Source: Lysobacterales bacterium 15-68-25
GTDB taxonomy: Bacteria > Pseudomonadota > Gammaproteobacteria > Xanthomonadales > Rhodanobacteraceae
Reading direction: 5' to 3'
DNA length: 64,000 nt
Assembly (NCBI GenBank): GCA_002279065.1
Contig: NCKB01000004.1
Coordinates: forward strand, 1 to 64,000
A program made the position numbers and the translations under genes. Below, piece after piece: positions 60,521 to 64,000 of this stretch (positions are counted from its first letter, which is position 1; each line of letters begins with the position of its first letter). The notes under the pieces are model-generated. The model saw only the letters and a program-made list of their open reading frames with translations. It was not told the DNA's origin and made no database searches.

Positions 60521-62713
60521 TCACGCCCCCTGCAACGGCTGCTCCGCCATCGCCGGAACGGCGCATACCGGATGGGCGCGGTACCAGGCGAGGAACTCGT
60601 CGGCCGGCATCGCCCGGGCGTACAGCCAGCCCTGCACCAGATCGCAGCCCAGCTCGTCGAGGCACTCGACCTGGGCAGCCTGTTCGACGCCCTCGGCGAT
60701 CACGCGCATGTCCAGGCTGTGCGCCATGCCGATCACGGCGGAGACGATCGCGCGGGAGCCGTGGTCGTCCGGCAGTCCGGCCAGGAAGCTCGGGTCGAGC
60801 TTGATCGCCTGCACCGGCAGCCGGCGCAGATAGGCCAGCGAGGAATAGCCGGTGCCGAAATCGTCGATGCACAGGTCCACCCCCAGCCGCCGCAGCGACT
60901 GCAGCAGCGACGCCGTGGCCGCACCGTGTTCCATCAGGCCGCCCTCGGCGACCTCCAGTTCCAGCAAGGCCGGCGGCAGGCCGGAGTCGGCCAGCACCCG
61001 CACCAGGTAGAGCGGAAGCTGCGCGTTCACCGCCTGGCGTGGCGACAGGTTCACCGACATGCGGATCGGCGGCAGGCCATCGGCCAGCCACCCGGCCAGC
61101 TGACGCGTGGCCTGCGCCAGCACCCACTCGCCGATCGGCTCGATCAGGCCGGTTTCCTCGGCGTAGGGAATGAACTGGTCGGGCATCGCATCGGCGTCCC
61201 CCCCGGGCCAGCGCAGCAGGGCCTCGACGGCGACCACCCGGCCGCTGCGCAGGTCGATCTGCGGCTGGTAATGCAGCTCGAACGCCTCGTCCCGGATTGC
61301 CTTGCGCAGCTTCGCCCCGAGCTGGAGCCAGGCGCTGGCCTGGTCCGTGAGCGAGCGGTTGTAGAAGCGGCAATCGCCCGGCCCCGACTGCTTGGCCCGG
61401 TCAAGCGCGGCGTTGGCATTCCTGAGCAGGGTGGCGCCGTCGCGACCATCCACCGGGAACAGGCCCACGCCGATGCTGGCACCCACCATCACCTCGCTCC
61501 CCTCGAGCAGGTACGGCTCGGACAAGGCGCGCTGGATGCGCCCGGCCGCGGCGGACACGCTCATCGCGGTGACGTTGCTGGCCAGCAGCACCAGGAACTC
61601 GTCGCCGCCGAGGTGGGCGATCAGGTCGTGCTCGGGCACGCTCTCGCCCAGGCGTTTCGCGGCTTGCTGCAGCAGGACGTCGCCGGCGGCATGGCCCAGG
61701 CTCTCGTTGACGCGCTTGAAGTTGTCCAGGTCCACCGCCAGCAGCGCCAGCGGCGAAGCGTTCGCCTGGCTGGTGAGCTGGTCGAGCCGGAACTGCAGCA
61801 TGCGCCGGTTCGGCAGCCCGGTCAGCGCGTCGTGGTGCGCCAGGTGTTCGAGTGCGCGGGTTCGCCGCTCCACCGCCCGCCGCAGCGACAGGCCCCACAG
61901 CAGCAGCGCGAGTCCAAGTCCGACCGCCACCAGCAGCGCGTAGCCGGCCAGGCGCATGTACGGCGTGAAGTTCAGCGGCTGCCCCATCCACTTGCTGCGC
62001 AGCGCCTCGCGCTCGGCCGGGGTGATCATCGCCATGCCGCGCTCGACCAGGGCCAGCGTCCGCGTGTCGCCCTTGCGCACGCCGCGGCGGAATTCGTCGG
62101 TGTAGAAGTCGAACGCCTTCACGAAGCGGGTGTCGCCCTGCAGCCGGTACAGGTAATAGGCGGCGGGCATCTCGTCCATGCAGAAGATGCGGATGTCCAG
62201 CCGCTGCGCTGCGCCGATGATGTCGGCGTAGCCCGGGTACTCGTGCAGCGAATCCACCCCGGCCCGGTGCAGCCGGTCCACGCAGGCATCGCCGCGCTCC
62301 ACGCCCACGTTGAAGCCCGACAGCGCCTCCGGACCGTCGATGCCGGCGATACCCGCATCGACGTAGACGCCCACGTGCACGGTGGCGAACGGTTCGGTGA
62401 AGTCGTAGGTCGCCTCGCGCTCGGGCGTGCGGAAGATCATGTCGATCACGTCGGCCTGGCCGGACTGCAGGCGCTGCTGGGCATCGGCCCAGTCGGTCGC
62501 CACCAGCTCCACGTGCACGCCGGTCTTCTTCTCCCACAGCTTCCACTCGTCCACGACGTAGCCGCGCGGCTTGCCGTCGGGACCGAGGAACAGGTACGGG
62601 GGATAGTTGTTGTCGCCGACCACGCGCAACACCCCACCCGCTGCCGCCGTCGACGGCAGCAGGAGCATCAGGGCCAAGATCGCGCACCAGAGAACCGGCC
62701 TTGCAGTCACCAC
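60521..62713 (-). CDS. GGDEF-EAL protein with periplasmic solute-binding sensor
   Basis: This protein of about 730 residues has a signal segment (1-22, ending STAAA), a family-3 solute-binding domain in the periplasm (about 25-245, with [21 protein letters not shown]), a membrane segment near 255-275, a GGDEF domain with an intact GGDEF motif near 367 and an EAL domain with VEALLRW near 496 and [16 protein letters not shown]. Both cyclic-di-GMP synthesis and hydrolysis motifs look complete. It should tune c-di-GMP in response to an amino-acid-like ligand. The start is one of two adjacent GTG codons (62713 or 62710) after AAGGA. Confidence 0.85.
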   Translation of the reverse strand: MVTARPVLWCAILALMLLLPSTAAAGGVLRVVGDNNYPPYLFLGPDGKPRGYVVDEWKLWEKKTGVHVELVATDWADAQQRLQSGQADVIDMIFRTPEREATYDFTEPFATVHVGVYVDAGIAGIDGPEALSGFNVGVERGDACVDRLHRAGVDSLHEYPGYADIIGAAQRLDIRIFCMDEMPAAYYLYRLQGDTRFVKAFDFYTDEFRRGVRKGDTRTLALVERGMAMITPAEREALRSKWMGQPLNFTPYMRLAGYALLVAVGLGLALLLWGLSLRRAVERRTRALEHLAHHDALTGLPNRRMLQFRLDQLTSQANASPLALLAVDLDNFKRVNESLGHAAGDVLLQQAAKRLGESVPEHDLIAHLGGDEFLVLLASNVTAMSVSAAAGRIQRALSEPYLLEGSEVMVGASIGVGLFPVDGRDGATLLRNANAALDRAKQSGPGDCRFYNRSLTDQASAWLQLGAKLRKAIRDEAFELHYQPQIDLRSGRVVAVEALLRWPGGDADAMPDQFIPYAEETGLIEPIGEWVLAQATRQLAGWLADGLPPIRMSVNLSPRQAVNAQLPLYLVRVLADSGLPPALLELEVAEGGLMEHGAATASLLQSLRRLGVDLCIDDFGTGYSSLAYLRRLPVQAIKLDPSFLAGLPDDHGSRAIVSAVIGMAHSLDMRVIAEGVEQAAQVECLDELGCDLVQGWLYARAMPADEFLAWYRAHPVCAVPAMAEQPLQGA

Positions 62714-62812
62714 GATTCCTTCGTCGGAGATTGCTCCGGGCCCCTCCCCACGCCGGCCCGCCTGGGCGCAGAGCATCCTCCAGCGCCCGCACGCAGGCAA
62801 CTGGGAAAACTG

Positions 62813-64000
62813 TCAGCGCTTCGCGCGGAGGTGGCGGCTTCGCTCACGGGCCTCGCGCAGCCGCTGGCCGTGGGCCGCGAGCAGATCGCTTCGGGTCAAT
62901 ATGCCGACCATCCGCATCTCGCCGTCCGCGGCCAGCACGATCAGCCGACCCACGTCGGCGGCCACCATATGATCGGCCGCCTCGCGCAGGCTGTGGTCCT
63001 CGCGCACGGCCAATGGCGGACGCGTGACCAGGCTGCCCACGGTGGCGGTATCGGGCACCGTGGCGTCGAACAGGTTGCGTCGGGTCAGCACGCCGATCGC
63101 ACGTCCTTCACCGTCGAGCACCGGGAAGCCCTGGTGGCGCGACACGTCCTCGCCGCGGGCCAGCCAGGTGCGCAGTTCGGCCATGGTCTGGCCGGCACGC
63201 AGCGACACCACCTCGCGCGTGCACGCCTCGCCCACCGCGATACGGTCCAGCGGATCGGCGCTGTAGTCCGACGGCACCCGCACGCCGCGGCGCACGATCT
63301 TCTCGGTCATGATGGTGTTGCGCATCATCAGCCCGGACACCAGGTAGGCCGCCGCGCACGCACCGAGCAGCGGAAGCAGGCCGTGCGGCTGCAGCGTGGT
63401 CTCGAAGGCAAACACCACCGAGGTGAGGAACGCACGCGAGGCGCCGGCGAAGATCGCCGCCATGCACACCAGCGCGGCCATGCGCGGATCGACATGCAGC
63501 CACGGCATCGCCTGCGCCACCACCAGGCCAATCGCGCCGCCCAGGGTGCTGCCGATGGTGAACAGCGGCGCCAACGTGCCGCCGGAGGTGCCGCTGCCCA
63601 GTGCGATCGACCATGAGGCCAGCTTGGCCAGGCACAGCATCAGCAGGGCCGACACGCCGAGCGTGCCGCCGATCGCGGTGGTGATGTTGGCGTAACCCAC
63701 GCCCAGCGTGAGCGGCTGCACGTAGCCGATCAGGCCCACCGCCAGGCCACCCAGCGCCGGCCACCACATCCAGTGGATCGGCAGCTTCTCGAACGCGTCC
63801 TCGATGCCGTAGCAGAGCCTGGTGATGCCGACGCTGACCACGCCGATCAGCACGCCCAGCAGCACGTAGACCGCCAGCGCACCGGGCGCGGCCGCGGCCA
63901 CGTCGGGCATCGGGAACATCGGTTCGCTGCCCTCCAGCACGAAGCGCACGCCGGTGCCGACGAACGCCGCCAGCGCCACCGGGATCAGCGAGCGGGCACG
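62813..64000 (-). CDS. ClC-type chloride channel/transporter with CBS pair (partial)
   Basis: At least 396 residues are visible; the frame runs off the right edge, so the N-terminus is missing. The membrane part shows GSGTSGGTLAPLFTIGSTLGG, equivalent to the ClC G-x-F-x-P selectivity region, and FAGASRAFLTSVVFAFE. The C-terminal part holds two CBS domains (about the last 120 residues, with GFPVLDGEGRAIGVLTR and GRLIVLAADGEMRMVGILTR). It moves chloride across the inner membrane, and CBS domains respond to nucleotides. It belongs to the ClcB-like group. Confidence 0.85.
   Translation of the reverse strand, partial: RARSLIPVALAAFVGTGVRFVLEGSEPMFPMPDVAAAAPGALAVYVLLGVLIGVVSVGITRLCYGIEDAFEKLPIHWMWWPALGGLAVGLIGYVQPLTLGVGYANITTAIGGTLGVSALLMLCLAKLASWSIALGSGTSGGTLAPLFTIGSTLGGAIGLVVAQAMPWLHVDPRMAALVCMAAIFAGASRAFLTSVVFAFETTLQPHGLLPLLGACAAAYLVSGLMMRNTIMTEKIVRRGVRVPSDYSADPLDRIAVGEACTREVVSLRAGQTMAELRTWLARGEDVSRHQGFPVLDGEGRAIGVLTRRNLFDATVPDTATVGSLVTRPPLAVREDHSLREAADHMVAADVGRLIVLAADGEMRMVGILTRSDLLAAHGQRLREARERSRHLRAKR

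Noticed and set aside
60455-63616. Plus-strand frame of more than 1000 codons opposite the GGDEF-EAL and ClC genes
   Set aside because: The opposite strand has intact GGDEF, EAL and CBS motifs; this frame has none.
1-64000. CRISPR arrays, tRNA or rRNA genes
   Set aside because: No regularly spaced direct repeats and no cloverleaf or rRNA-like sequence were recognised on reading both strands.

Overview
The window is high-GC chromosomal DNA, most likely from a gammaproteobacterium of the Lysobacterales (Xanthomonadales), probably Rhodanobacteraceae (Rhodanobacter, Dyella or relatives). This is inferred from gene content: a Xanthomonas-type TonB-dependent receptor with a xyloglucan glycosidase set, an H-NS-like protein with a Lys/Ala tail, and a CRP/FNR-linked stress island. 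No rRNA, tRNA or CRISPR array was seen.

Layout. 1-1.9 kb: the right end of an IS3-type element has cut a ParB-like gene; next come two small unknown genes whose starts lie just behind GTTRRRY sites, as in integron gene cassettes. 2.0-15.2 kb (minus): a xyloglucan utilisation operon read from the TonB receptor through GH74, GH35, GH3 and GH31 enzymes to an SGNH esterase, mostly with 4-bp ATGA overlaps. 15.7-17.7 kb: a PLP decarboxylase. 17.8-20.6 kb: a three-gene redox operon (FAD/2Fe-2S reductase, cytochrome-b-like membrane protein, ten-haem cytochrome c) behind an FNR-type box. 20.8-25.8 kb: NhaA, OsmC, a VOC-protein remnant, Cys-rich rhodanese, thioredoxin-like protein, ArsP-type permease and an ECF sigma factor with a Cys/His tail. 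26-28.2 kb: DUF2267 and TPR proteins, then HU and H-NS family nucleoid proteins. 28.2-31.4 kb: a dimethylformamidase-like protein divergent from an NCS1 permease.

31.6-49.2 kb is a stress/dormancy island: dodecin, PRPP synthetase paralogue, phosphotransferase, alpha/beta hydrolase, PolX, CBS protein, flavodoxin, phosphoribosyltransferase, DUF883, a Crp/Fnr regulator, a two-component pair, alcohol dehydrogenase, two universal stress proteins, a second FtsH, an HPF-like protein, a host-attachment-like protein and Hsp20. Nearly every transcription unit has a TTGAY-N4-RTCAA box about 55-85 bases before its start codon, which fits one regulon controlled by a Crp/Fnr protein, perhaps the one encoded here.

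49.3-59.3 kb is a molybdenum block: a Tat-exported PaoABC-type aldehyde oxidoreductase, XdhC/PaoD and MocA maturation factors, an MFS transporter, modABC behind a clear ModE box, and modE itself. The window ends with a DUF4105 membrane protein, a GGDEF-EAL protein with a periplasmic solute-binding sensor, and a ClC-type chloride channel that runs off the right edge.
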